Part shown: piece after piece, positions 37,301-48,818 of the stretch
Position numbering within the stretch: the stretch's first letter is position 1
Layout: the number at the start of each line of letters is the position of its first letter
NCBI RefSeq assembly: GCF_030253575.1
Contig: NC_080569.1
Coordinates: 702,001-766,000, forward strand
Length of the DNA stretch: 64,000 nt
Source: Rhododendron vialii
Lineage: Eukaryota > Streptophyta > Magnoliopsida > Ericales > Ericaceae
Direction of reading: 5' to 3'
Translations under genes and position numbers: made by a program
The notes under the pieces: model-generated
What the model was told of the DNA's origin: nothing
The model's database searches: none
What the model saw: the letters and a program-made list of their open reading frames with translations, nothing else

Positions 37301-38062
37301 TCCTCCTGAATGTCCGTCAAAGGACATCAAGTTTTCGTCAGGCTGGCAGGTTTGTTCCCTACCTTATGCCATAAGCTCAACCAGTATTTCTTATGCCTTT
37401 CCTAGGTTCGTTTTCCCTTAAAATTTCATTTGGCTCCTTTCTTTTGGCCAGGTTTCAGGTCCACTGATTTCATTGGTGTCGGCACTTTTACGGAAGTAGA
37501 GGATGATGTCACTCAACTCTATGCATTGAGGACAATTGAAAACATCCGCAGTCAAGGAGCGACTTGGGCATCTCGTTTAGCCAGCCAGGATGTGATCGGT
37601 AACCTTTGCTATATATTTTTGGATGGGAAACAGGGAAACATGAAGCTCACAGCAGGGTCTTGTTTGGCATATCTTGTTCGTTTTAACCCTCCTAGCATTC
37701 AACATGTTGTGGAAAGACTTCCATTACGGGACACTCCAGCAGCCCTTGTCAAGGGCAGTTTACGTGAGCAACAAATTTGTTTAAACCTTCTTAATATGGC
37801 CATGCTTGGGACCCATATGATTGCAAACATTGGACGGCATCTTCTGTCCCTGGGGGAAGGGAAGAATCTTATCCCATGCCTCATGTCTCTTATTGAGCAG
37901 GGAAGTGAAGTGTTTGGGGAAAGGCACTTGTTTTTGTGGCTCTCCTTTGTAAGAATAGCAAGAGAGGGCTGCCATTTCTTTTGCAATGCACGGTTACTCT
38001 CAGCAGCGGATAGGTTGGTGTAGGAGGACATCTATGTGCACAAATGTTTAGATGGATTTGAA
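34327..38062 (+). pseudogene. RUK: RUNKEL/FUSED-like Ser/Thr kinase gene, broken (5' and middle part)
   Basis: Exon-like blocks follow the RUNKEL order: 34327-34374 (LHSLDDPNAMKFYSW), 34559-34634 (YETSAHLWLVLE), 35174-35235 (EDSIHDIAHDLVRALQ), 35336-35391 (LLDENG), 35488-35546 (LCDFGLARKL), 35699-36532 (YYMAPELF onwards), then about 36730-37350 and 37450-38062 (ARM-repeat part, for example QICLNLLNMAMLG). RUNKEL is a microtubule-associated kinase-like protein needed for phragmoplast organisation in cytokinesis. Damage is extensive. The N-terminal lobe with the Gly loop and Lys is absent. A frameshifting deletion sits before the catalytic loop, and the catalytic CDLKPSN reads CGLKSSK (Asp to Gly). 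The exon 2 donor reads CAG-TTACC, and the acceptor before LPHTEGTP reads TTCG. A segment is missing between PPFLG and LPGTPSRP. Stops interrupt the frame after 36532, at 36990-36992, near 37180 and at 38021. It is most likely a non-functional duplicate of a gene elsewhere. Confidence 0.85.
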
Positions 38063-38400
38063 GGTCCATTAAGCACCCCACTTTTGCTTCTAACAGCTTG
38101 CCACACATCCAGAGAGGAGGAGCAGGATAAGAAAAGATGAGAGTGAGACTCTACTTCTGAGTGACATAGACACACTCTTCATCAACCCTCGAGCCCCATC
38201 AAGACAGTCTATCACAAGTATTCAACTTCTTGTTGAATCGCCGACCAAGTAATAAAGGACCATCTAGGAATATGCTTTTTGAACCATACCACTGTATGCC
38301 TTTCTATCACAGATTTCTTCTCTCTAATTGCATGCCAAGCTGACTTAACCAAAAACCTCCATTCATTGATCTTGTCTACATGCATTTGTTGATGATGTGG
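38063..38400 (-). mobile_element. LINE fragment (RT zinc-binding domain), left arm copy
   Basis: On the minus strand the translation resembles the zf-RVT region of plant non-LTR retrotransposons (SAWHAI, WF-KHIPR-SF, DRLSRWG, HLFFSC-like spacing). It is an inverted copy of 40316-40623, cut off at the junction with the RUNKEL pseudogene. Confidence 0.6.
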
Positions 38401-38419
38401 CTCTAAAAATGCTTTATTT

Positions 38420-38995
38420 TCCTAAGTGTGGCTAAGGCGTATTGGGAGGATACAGCCTTGGTTCATAAAATCGCTAGCATAGCCACAACAGTTTATGTGG
38501 TTCATGCTACCATTCAAGCAACTATGACAACTCTGTCCAAGAAGGACAAGGAAACTTTACTTAGCTTGACAACGGAAGCAAAGGAATTGAGGAGTGAGCT
38601 CACGAAAAACACTACAGCATTGACGAGTCTGCGTGCTGAAATTCAGGCATTCAAAACTCTTTTAAGTTCTCGGCGTTCAAATCTTCATGAAGTTCAGGCA
38701 TGCACAATCTTGAGCTTCATTTAATGTTCAGTTTAGTAAAGAATTTATTATGATCGATATGTTTTCGTTTACTTAGCACTAAAAACTTTGAGCTCTCTTA
38801 AGATGAGCATGGTATTTATTTCCAGATGTTGTGGGCACTTGTTTTTCTTTTTCTATCTGAGTTTTGACTTGATTATAAGGTTTATTTATTTATTTTTTTC
38901 AACTTCTCTCATTGCAGGAGGCCAAGAAGACAAGAGTTAGAAAACTCCTGGAACTCCCTTATTGCAGCCCGTTGCACCGTTGCAGTTTCCACCAC
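38420..38995 (+). pseudogene. Captured gene fragment of unknown identity with coiled-coil character
   Basis: One open block (about 38431-38700) reads AKAYWEDTALVHKIASIATTV, then KKDKETLLSLTTEAKELRSEL and SLRAEIQAFKTLLSSRR. The pattern is a hydrophobic helix followed by a heptad-like helix. A second block follows a typical TTGCAG acceptor at 38917 (EAKKTRVRKLLELPYC). Together they look like two exons and an intron of a cellular gene carried within the inverted repeat. The inverted copy at 40250-39880 has a stop (K-to-stop) and lacks the intron-like part. I do not recognise the protein. No start codon is convincing: the frame opens with GTG. Confidence 0.45.
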
Positions 38996-39168
38996 GTCAT
39001 TGATAGCTCTTCAAACCTATTAGTTGCCACATTCTCTTAAAAAGAATTATATTTTTTGTTCCTTGAAATGGTGTTTCAGTTCTTTTTGATTTCTGTTTTT
39101 TGTTAAATGGTGTTCCAAATACAAGGCCTCAAGTGATGATGTTTTACCATTAATGTGGTGGTCTCCAC

Positions 39169-39640
39169 TGCAAATGTGAACATCCTTCTTTGTTTGGCAT
39201 TGGCATCAGCTCCAGAGCTTGAAAACACAATACTCTCCCAATTGAAAGTAGTCAGGAGGATTGGAAACCTTTTGGAATTTGTCAACACAAAAGGCTTTCC
39301 TTTTACGATCAGGAAATAGGAAAGGTTTCGTCTATTCAAAAGAACAAGCTTTATTCACTGATGGTTTTTCTGAAGGAGTTGGTGTAGTTGAAATGCAGCA
39401 GTGCGCAAGAGATATAATGAATTTTGGTAGCAACCTTGGTGTGATTTTAGAGATGAGAAAAATCTTGTACCCAAAAAAAATAGAGATGAGCAAGTCCCAA
39501 GAGGCAAATATTGCAGATATAGCCTCCGAATGTATAATTTCTTTGAGCAGTTTGTTGCTCAGTTGGCTCCAAGGAAAAGCTACCACAGGTTTCTTAACTA
39601 ATCTTCCCAAGGTTAGCGTGATACCTGATATGTAGCCATT
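39169..39640 (+). pseudogene. RUK: RUNKEL C-terminal fragment in the loop of the inverted repeat
   Basis: 39173-39300 reads NVNILLCLALASAPELE and VVRRIGNLLEFVNTK. After a deletion and frame change, 39285-39635 reads AFLLRSGNRKGF, CARDIMNFGSNLG, ADIASECIISL and KATTGFLTNLPKVSVIPD. All are C-terminal RUNKEL segments in the correct order and orientation relative to 34327-38062. About 300 codons between the two parts are missing. The final segment after IPD is also missing. Confidence 0.82.
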
Positions 39641-39696
39641 TAATTCATTTGACAAAATGTAAATTGCAAGTTTCGTCTGCTTGTAGGAAAGAGACC

Positions 39697-40623
39697 ACCA
39701 CATATTAATAGTAAAACATCATCACTTGAGGCCTTGTATATGGAACACCATCTCAAGGAACAAAAAACAGAAATAAAAAAGAACTGGAACACCATTTCAA
39801 GGAACAAAAAACAGAATTCTTTTTAAGAGAATGTGGCAACTAATAGGTTTGGAGAGCTATCAGTGACGTGGTGGAAGCTGCAACAGGCTGCAATAAACTC
39901 TTTACTAAGCGAACGAAAGCATATCGATCATAATAAACTCTTTACTAAACTGAATATTAAATGAAGCTCAAGATTGTGCATGCCTGAACTTCATGAAGAT
40001 TTGAACACCAAGAACTTAAAAGAGTTTTGAATGCCTGAACTTCAGCATGCAGACTCGTCAATGCTGTAGTGTTTTTCGTGAGCTTACTCCTCAATTCCTT
40101 TGCTTCCGTTGTCAAGCTAAGTATAGTTTACTTGTCCTTCTTGGACAGAGCTGTCATAGTTGCTTGAACAGTAGCATGAACCACATAAATTGTTGTGGCT
40201 ATGCTAGCGTTTTTATGAACCAAGGCCTTATCCTCCCAATACGCCTTAGCCACACCTAGGAAAATAAAGCATTTTTAGAGCCACATCATCAACAAATGCA
40301 TGCAGACAAGATCAATGAATGGAGGTTTTCGGTTAAGTCAGCTTGGCATGCAATTAGAGAGAAGAAATCTGTGATAGAAAGGCACACAGTGGTATGGTTC
40401 AAAAAGCATATTCCTAGATGATCCTTTATTACTTGGTCAGCTATTCAACAAGAAGTTGAATACTTGTGATAGACTGTCTCGATGGGGCTTCTTGAGGGTT
40501 GATGAAGAGTGTGTCTATGTCACTCAGAAGCAGAGTCTCACTCTCATCTTTTCTTATCATGCTCCTTCTCTCTGGATGTGTGGCAAGCTGTTAGAAGCAA
40601 AAGTGGGGTGCTTAATGGACCTT
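39697..40623 (-). repeat. Right arm of the large inverted repeat
   Basis: Inverse of 38063-39168 with numerous substitutions and indels, so the duplication is not recent. It contains a local duplication around 39735-39820 (AAGGAACAAAAAACAGAA twice) and around 39895-39950 (AATAAACTCTTTACTAA twice). Confidence 0.9.
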
Positions 40624-40800
40624 GGAGGTGGGGTGGTTTTTGCGGCTGGTTAAGGGGAAATAATCTCAGGGGTTTGATTTTGTGATGCTCTCTCACTGCT
40701 ACGATATACTTTCTCTAGCTTGAAAGAAATCAGAGGATCTTCTGGCATAAAGCAGAGTCCAAAGAGTTGGTGGTAAGCAAAATAAGTAAAAGTCTATAGA
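40316..40800 (+). mobile_element. LINE fragment (RT zinc-binding domain and 3' end)
   Basis: The three frames together give FSVKSAWHAIREK, WFKKHIPRWSFITW, CDRLSRWGF and further on ERNQRIFWHKAES, which is the order seen at the end of plant LINE ORF2. Several frame breaks are present. It extends beyond the inverted repeat end at 40623, so this looks like the parent copy of the truncated one at 38063. Confidence 0.65.
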
Positions 40801-40834
40801 AATGCAAACTATATTTTCTTTTCTTTTTTCATAA

Positions 40835-41025
40835 CGAGGTGTCCAACCAGCTTGCGCACACCACAACTACCACAACTAATCTTGAGGCCCTGAAATTAAC
40901 GACTAGGCAAACCTCTAGTGGCCCAAAGGAGTTGATAGCGCCTGGGAGGTTCATACATGAGACCTTAGAAGGGAGCAACCTCCAAGTCTCAGGCCTTGAC
41001 CACCGGGCCAACCCTTTGGGACACT
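40835..41025 (-). mobile_element. Au-like SINE
   Basis: On the minus strand: A box TTGGCCCGGTGGTCAAGG, B-box-like ATGTATGAACCTCC, then GGCGCTATCAACTCC and TTTGGGCCACTAGAGG. It ends near GCGCAAGCTGGTTGGACACC. The order and wording match plant Au SINEs as I remember them. Confidence 0.7.
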
Positions 41026-41465
41026 ATCTTACAAAAAGCAATTTAAAAGAATAAACAAAGAAAAACAGAAGTCCTAATGGCCCAAATGATAACATACTAA
41101 AGCCGGTACACAATTGGTAGAAGTTTTCAAGGCCAATATAAACTTGAGCCTAACTATCTATAATCCCAACCAAATACAAACAAAACCAACAACATTCATG
41201 TTCAAATTATGTAAATCCATACCATGCAGCATATTTCTCTGACGTATGTTCATGGAATTCAGCCAACCTGTTTGAACAATTGGGTATAAAATCAGACAAT
41301 CATTCCCATACGTGCAATAACCAACAAGAATCAGTATGCAATAACCAACAAGAATCAGTAGATGAACAAGACAATAGAGCAAGCGTCTTCCATCATTAAG
41401 TAAGGGAAGAAAGCAGCATTCTAAACCAGAAAGTACATGCCAAAACCATAGCAAACATTCCCCAA

Positions 41466-41509
<44 letters not shown>

Positions 41510-41984
41510 TTAACCGTGGACAACAAGGATGAAGCAGCAGATGACAAGACAGACATAGTCGCTACAAAGTACGAACAAACCAACCTCCATGCCAATAACA
41601 GGTGCCAAATATGCATAAGCTAACCTTTGAAGATGCTCTGATCCTTATCTATCCTATTTCCCAGTAAACTAATCCCAATGAGGCTAGTGATGATGATTTG
41701 AGCAACCCACCAAGCAGTTCCCACCATTTTGCTAACCGAGGATGATAAGGCTTGTTATAAAAGGATAGTGATGATCAGAAGGAAGTACGACTGCTTTTGG
41801 GGTCTTCAAGAGCATTATTTTCTGGTTAAGTTTCATGTGAGAACTGACTAGGCCATACCAAAGTTCTAAATGGCGAGCATTGGCTTTTTTTTTTCAGACC
41901 AAACTTCTTTGTTATAAGAAAAAATGGAAGCCTTGCTTTAAAGCCTTCCTTGGCCACTATCTTTATGAAGGCCTTTTGGATAAG
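41026..41984. other. Gene-free stretch with (AG)n run
   Basis: It contains a pure AG run at 41470-41505 and a short direct duplication AATAACCAACAAGAATCAGTA near 41319-41360. The 152-codon minus ORF here is mostly repeat translation. No gene is recognised. Confidence 0.55.
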
Positions 41985-42600
41985 CCTACCAGGCTACCAG
42001 CACTCCCAGAGGAGTTTTATGAAAATGATATTCTCCATAAAAATTGGAAACTCGAGGGGATAAGTGTTTTTTAACTTCCCACGATAGATTCTAGCCCAAA
42101 GGGAGTGAGTTTCCATCTCCATCTTCCAATTAACTTTGGCCACGGTGACCATTTTAACCACTTCAATAGGATACATACCCAAAGACCCCAAGTTTTTTGG
42201 CCAGATTGGGCCACCTAATGGCACGGATCTTCTTATTAACATCTCTAGGGATGACGGAGATGATTGTTTTGATGACTGTGACTTGTCCCACAAGAGAAAG
42301 GCATCGACCCTTCCAACCTGTGACTGTAAGCTTTAACTTTGTCCGCTAATATTGGTAAGTCCACTTTTATGCTGTCTATAGCGTATAGGACAACCAAGAT
42401 TAAGAAACTTAACTAGGTAAAGACTCGGAGATTGGTTGGATTTGGAGATGTTGGACAACATCAGCACATTCAACTTGCTCACTTTTTTAGGAAAGAGAAC
42501 CTTGGATCTTCGGAGAGTGACTATTTGTCCAGAGATCAGAAACTCCTCAAGAATTATAGTAATAACTTGAAAATTGTTTCTTAGCTTTGCCAAACGGGAT
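41985..42600 (-). mobile_element. LINE reverse transcriptase fragment
   Basis: Minus-strand segments FLISGQIV-LRRSKVLFPKKVS and later LGMYPIEVVKMVTVAKVNWKME, ETHSLWARIYRGK are typical of the thumb/connection region of plant LINE RT. Frames are broken. Confidence 0.65.
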
Positions 42601-42739
42601 AATGCCTTTTACAGGGAAGAAGAGTTGGGGTAACTCTGCGCTATTCCTAGAGATCTTGAGAGGGGACCAATCGTTGTAGTTACAAGCAAGATTCATCACT
42701 TACTTTGGCTTGTTGTTCAAGACCATTACAAAACTTGAA

Positions 42740-43545
42740 ACCTTAGGCTCAGTCGCCACTGCTGACTGGTCCTTTTGCCCTAACACTCAAGAAACAGCAA
42801 AGCATGTGCTATGGGATCGCCCTAAAGCCACTCCGTCGTGGACTGAACTTCAAGTTCATCTTCCCTATCTCTTCACGACTTCACGGATATTGATACTCGC
42901 AGTTAGGTTAGATCCATTTGTAAGCTTATATCATTCCAAACCTTTAGTGTCCCTTGGTTGATTGTTCTCCATAACCAGTTAGAGAATCTGGTGTAGTAGA
43001 AATAAAAGACACATTGGTTTGCCCTTTAAATGATTCTGATCCATAAATCACCCATTGTGAAGGATGTGTTGCCTATGCTATAGAGTGGGCACTAGTTGGT
43101 CTAACATTGCACGAGAAAAAGGGAAGCAAAGGATGAAGACTGGAGGGTCCTCCAAGGCCAAATTGGTTCAAGCTGAACATTGATATAGGCATGTAGCAAC
43201 ACCTTAACCAACCATGCAACAGTCAGTGGGGTAATTAGATACAACACCACGGGGTGGTGATTGATTTTCTGAGGCCTGTTGAGGATACAAGTAATTTTGG
43301 GTGCAGAATGATGGGCATTAAGATGGGGCCTTTATTTGCAAATAACAATATCCTTAATTTGATATGGAGACTAAGGCAACCCAGGCTTATGAGCTGGTGC
43401 AAATCATGAGAATGATGCAATTCATTTAAATCATTTTAGTAATTTGATTGCAGGTGTCTCCTCGGGATCAGTAGCTTGGCTATTTTCACCCATGTCTACC
43501 TCAAAGCAAAAAAGAGCGATGACTTTACTGAAAATGCTGCAGTCT
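42740..43545 (+). mobile_element. LINE fragment with RNase H remnant
   Basis: The reading runs ETAKHVLWDRPKATPSW (zinc-binding part), PRPNWFKLNID, GGVIRYN, a WALRWGL segment and HVYLKAKKSDDF. This matches the order in the RNase H domain at the end of plant LINEs. Many stops. Its orientation is opposite to the adjacent LINE piece. Confidence 0.6.
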
Positions 43546-44267
43546 GGAAGATGATGGATTGGCTTAAGTTAATCAAGCTCCGAACTATGTTTAATCTATA
43601 TTCACTCTAATGTAATCGGGAGAACTTATCCCAAAACAGTTATTATCACAGTTGTTTCAGTAACCCATTTAACCAAACAATAAATAAACATAAACCAGCT
43701 AGTTAATTAAGCAGTGAAAAAGAACACTTACGCTTGCCCATGTTTATTGCCATAGTACAATGCTGCGCCGTACATCGATACAATAATCACTGTCGCAGAA
43801 AACAAAAACAAAAACATAAGCGAAACTCTAATTCATATGGAATTAAAACCAAAGTTACGAATCTCATGATGGACTGTGTACCGCTATCGATACCGGTGTG
43901 TTCTTGCCTACTGTTTTAATTTTATCGCTCTACGAAAAAATATGTTCCATTATAGATATGGTATATGTTCAATTATTATGTTTTGTTGATGCTTTACTTT
44001 TACCCAATTCTCACACTCACAAATTTCAAAGGATTTACAAGACTAGAGTTGAAACAAGCCTTCTAATGCCTTGTATGATTGTATCTTATCCCATCACCAA
44101 AAAAATGTCATGTACCTTAAATGGACCCTACCTGTATGTGAGAGTGTGCCACACCCGATGTGTCCCTAGCACCTCTCATAAAACACATCAATTAAATCAG
44201 ATATAGAAGACAGGAGAACAAGTAAAAAAATGGACAGATACTTTCTCCAGTACATGAATACTCGATT
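43546..44267. other. Gene-free intergenic stretch
   Basis: AT-rich, no recognised gene or element. Confidence 0.5.
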
Positions 44268-44277
44268 AATCACGCTT

Positions 44278-44867
44278 AGGGCTGTAAATGAACTGAGCCA
44301 TTCGCGAACTGTTCGAGGCTCCGTTCAGTAAGAGCTCGTTCGAGTTCGATTCGTCTGCTAAACGAACTGAACCTGAACCTCAATTCTAGGCTCGTTCCGT
44401 AAATGAGCCGAACCTGAGCCTAACGGTATTCAGCTCGGTTAGGTTCGCGAATCTATACTTAAATTTAATTAATAATTCAATAGGGGTCTATTTGTAAATG
44501 TAAAAAATTTTAAAGTTGTATATATAATTCAATACTTATTTTTTTCCCAAATTCTATACGATCAATGAGAGAGTTTGGGTTCGCTTGAGTTTAATGAGCT
44601 GAGCTGAATCAAATCTGAGTCTTGACGAGCTCAATTCGCTCTTAGATTCTGCTCGGCTCGATTCATTTGAGTTTAACAAGCCAAACTCAAGCCAAGATGT
44701 TCAAGTTCGAATCGAACCCGAGCCGAACTCGAGCCGAACTAGTATCTGAACGAACCCAACCGAGTCGAACGCGAGCCTTGAAAAATTTTAACGAGCCGAA
44801 CTCATACCTTAACGAACCCGAGCCGAATTTAACAGAGTTCGGCTCGATTTGGTTCGTTTACAGCCCT
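44278..44867. mobile_element. Foldback DNA element rich in GAGCCGAAC words, 590 bp
   Basis: The left end AGGGCTGTAAATGAACTGAGC and the inverse of the right end AGGGCTGTAAACGAACCAAATC match. Flanks AATCACGCTT (44268-44277) and AATCACACTT (44868-44877) form a 10-bp target duplication with one mismatch. The interior is filled with GAGCTCG/GAGCCGAACC-like inverted words. Confidence 0.75.
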
Positions 44868-44918
44868 AATCACACTTGCTCCTTTTACCTCGCAAATCAA
44901 CGGCTGAGATGTATCGAG

Positions 44919-44938
44919 CCAAAACGACGTCGTTTTGG
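44919..44938. promoter_or_regulatory. Perfect 20-bp palindrome with ACGT-type core
   Basis: CCAAAACGACGTCGTTTTGG is its own reverse complement and contains GACGTC, the C-box core for bZIP factors. No gene follows within 1 kb, so a regulatory role is speculative. Confidence 0.35.
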
Positions 44939-45116
44939 GCAAAAAATATTCAGCACATCTTAGCTGTTGATTTAAAAGATCAACGGCTCCAAGGCTCCAA
45001 GGAATGGAACAGCCCCTGTCTGGATTGGGCTCGGACTGAGGATCTGGACTCGTTTCCGAACTTTCCTCGTGAACCCTAAGGATAAACTTCTTTATCGGGC
45101 TTCATATACGAGTAAT

Positions 45117-45165
45117 TTTTCCATAGTCCGGGAGCACCACGTGCGTGATGTTTCGGAATGGTAAT
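45117..45165. mobile_element. Single end of MITE family D
   Basis: CCATAGTCCGGGAGCACCAC resembles the ends of the elements at 22606 and 29944. The other end was not found. Confidence 0.35.
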
Positions 45166-45290
45166 TCAGAACACTGTGAGCCCCGATTTTAGGTTGTCCA
45201 AATCCTGCTCTAAATTTGGTTGTCAACCTACTATTACTATTGCTGATAAAAAAAAAAAACCTACTATTACTATTCAACTGTAAGAAATAA

Positions 45291-45520
45291 ATGCCAGTGT
45301 TTGAATTAGTTTTTTAGAAATTTTTGATAAATATTATAGGGCTATGAGTGAAGAGAGAAATGAGAGTAATGATTGGAAGTAGATGTAATGATTGGAGAGA
45401 GATAAAAAGAAAAATGAGAATAATGATTGGAGATAGGGATGAGTAATAATTAGAAGTAGAAATAATGAGTATTTTTTTAGTTGAGAATATTTTTTCAAAA
45501 AGTAATTCAAACAAACCATA
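45291..45520. mobile_element. MITE with purine-rich minisatellite core, copy 1
   Basis: Ends CAGTGTTTGAATTAGTTTTT and the inverse of GTAATTCAAACAAACCATA. The core (45350-45465) has repeated GAGARTAATGATTGGAGA-like units of about 36 bp. The same core occurs at 57521-57600 and 62387-62460. Confidence 0.6.
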
Positions 45521-45754
45521 TATACAAGTCAAAATTTTCTTTTTGGGTATACATTTCTTTTTTTTTTGGTTGCCTCATGACGAAGGGTTGCCCAAGCCCA
45601 AGACTTTGTGGGTCTTATCCCGGGGCCAGCTTTGATTTAGAACCACACATTTATTTGGAGTCATATTTACTTATTTGTGAACTCATAATAGTGTGGTTGT
45701 AGAGCGGTCATGCTCCCCGATCATTTTCTTTTACAAATTCACATGTACCAGTTT

Positions 45755-46268
45755 AGGGCTGCAAACGAACCGAGTCACTCGCGAGCGGCTTGCGGCTCGG
45801 CTTGTTAGTGGTTCGTTCAAGTTTGGGTCGGAAGTTAAACGAACAAGCTCGAGCCAATTTTTTCAGCTCGTTCTGTAAACGAGCCGAGCTCGAGCTAGGA
45901 TAAGCTCAGCTCGAGTCGGCTCTCGAGCCGGGGTATATACACTTAAGTTTAGGATTTTTATTGTTATTTCATAATTTGTTCTTTTCGTTTTCAGTCAATC
46001 AAGGGAGGCGAGAACATGCGCACACCAATACACCCCCGCTCCATAGGAAAAAGAAAGATATATAATTTCACAATCAAAATATTTTTGGTTGTCTTAGGCC
46101 TATGCGATGATATATATACATTTTTTGTTGGTCCGTTGAGGTTCGTAAACAAGCTCGAGTTTGAGTCAAGCCAAGGCCCGCTCGGCTTGAGCTCAAGCCC
46201 ATGTTCGTTAAAAACTTAATAAATAAGCTTGAACACAGTAAAGTTCGGCTCGGCTCGTTTGTAGCCCT
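45755..46268. mobile_element. Foldback element of the AGGGCTGTAAACGAAC family, 514 bp
   Basis: Ends AGGGCTGCAAACGAACCGAG and the inverse AGGGCTACAAACGAGCCGAG. The interior words are like those of 44278-44867. The flanks do not give a convincing duplication. Confidence 0.68.
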
Positions 46269-46614
46269 ATGTGCCATGGACTAATGAGGGCTTGGGCCCA
46301 AAACCAATAGGCCTAACTATATTGTGGAGGAACCAGATAATAACCCAAATGAAATCCTCATGGAAGCCCAACATGAATGCTAGTCCAACTTGAGAAGAAA
46401 GTTGGGCTTGCCACTCCTAATAAAGAATACTACTTCTCAGCGAGCCCAAGATATTGGTTTATCATATGGGTTATGTTTGGTTTTGTGTTTCTTGAGATGA
46501 GTTTTTTTTGAGATAAAAAATTGCAAAAGATTGCGTATTTTTTGGTTTTAGTAAATTTATTTAACATTTTAGCAAAAATTTTATTACATCTAAGACATGG
46601 ATACCTTCTTATTT

Positions 46615-47128
46615 AGACGTGGATGATTCCGGAAGTTCTCATTGGTTGCCTTGAGAAGTTCTGCCACATGATTAGGATAATTGCAAGAGAAAGCCCAAGG
46701 CACAATGTTTCGATGCATTGTGATTGCTTAAACATGACTCCGAGATAATTCGCACCGCAAGTGAAAGATGGCGCGCCAAAAGTCATAAAGGGTCAGGGAG
46801 TAAGGAAGAAGGTGGTGCTTCGCCCCTCATAAGGTTTAAAGGCAAGGACATGCAAGCTTCTGCCTAGAAAATGCCCTGTGAAATGGAAGGTTGCACGATC
46901 ACCATGAGATTTAAGGTGGTCGTGAACTTCAAGCAACATTTGTTGGCGGTCTCAAATACACCCCTATGAACAATCACATCAAGTCCTTGGAACAAAAAAG
47001 ATGAACATACAAGAATGTATGTTGGTTCAACTAAGGCCGTAGAAATTATAAAATAGACAAAAAATAGAATAGTTGAAAGATGTAAGCAGTCGATGACTCC
47101 CTGTATCCTTCTGCTCCTCCGGCTCAAG
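46615..47128 (-). pseudogene. Partial copy of the PLIP plastid lipase gene
   Basis: About 46619-46986 corresponds to exon 4 of the intact lipase gene at 49.8-54.2 kb ([26 protein letters not shown]-like, then IMW-NFS and NFRNHP in shifted frames). The adjoining intron sequence is also similar (AACAAAAAAGATG, GTTGGTTYMAC), so it is a genomic copy and not a processed one. 47073-47128 resembles part of exon 2 joined after an internal deletion. The lipase elbow GHSLGG reads GHFLGR, so the catalytic Ser is lost, and frame breaks are present. Confidence 0.8.
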
Positions 47129-47190
47129 GTTTATTGTATTGTGCAAATTCGACCCTCATTCAATTATCCGTATCTTAAGCAGACCCTTCA

Positions 47191-48554
<1,364 letters not shown>

Positions 48555-48555
48555 C

Positions 48556-48593
<38 letters not shown>

Positions 48594-48594
48594 A
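48555..48594. repeat. (TA)n(CA)n microsatellite
   Basis: Alternating TA run followed by a CA run. Confidence 0.95.
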
Positions 48595-48818
48595 TATGAG
48601 AGTTGTAATTAATTTGTACCACTAAATTCGGTGTCGTGTTTATTGCACACAAGCAAGGTCTCGCTATCAGGCCATGCATATATATGGAGATACTTGCACA
48701 CTGATGCACGGTATGTTTGGATCTGGCTGGCTTCAATATTGATTTCCTTTCAAAGACAAAACTTGATAATCTTCCAATCAAAATACTATTTTCTTTCCTG
48801 ATTAAAACTAGTTAAAAT

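Larger units (their letters stand above)
38063..39168 (+). repeat. Left arm of a large inverted repeat
   Basis: From AAGGTCCATTAAGCACCCC onwards the sequence is the inverse of 40623-39697. Clear paired landmarks are 38070/40610, 38200/40470, 38320/40370, 38440/40240, 38600/40080 and 39110-39165/39700-39750. The arm holds a LINE fragment and a captured gene fragment. It has about 180 bp (38740-38925) missing from the other arm. Confidence 0.9.

Noticed and set aside
41158..41616. A 152-codon minus ORF
   Set aside because: The centre is an AG-run translation and the flanks show no similarity to known proteins.
44278..46268. Possible CRISPR-like spaced repeats of GAGCTCG words
   Set aside because: Spacing and orientation are irregular, and the context is a plant foldback transposon.
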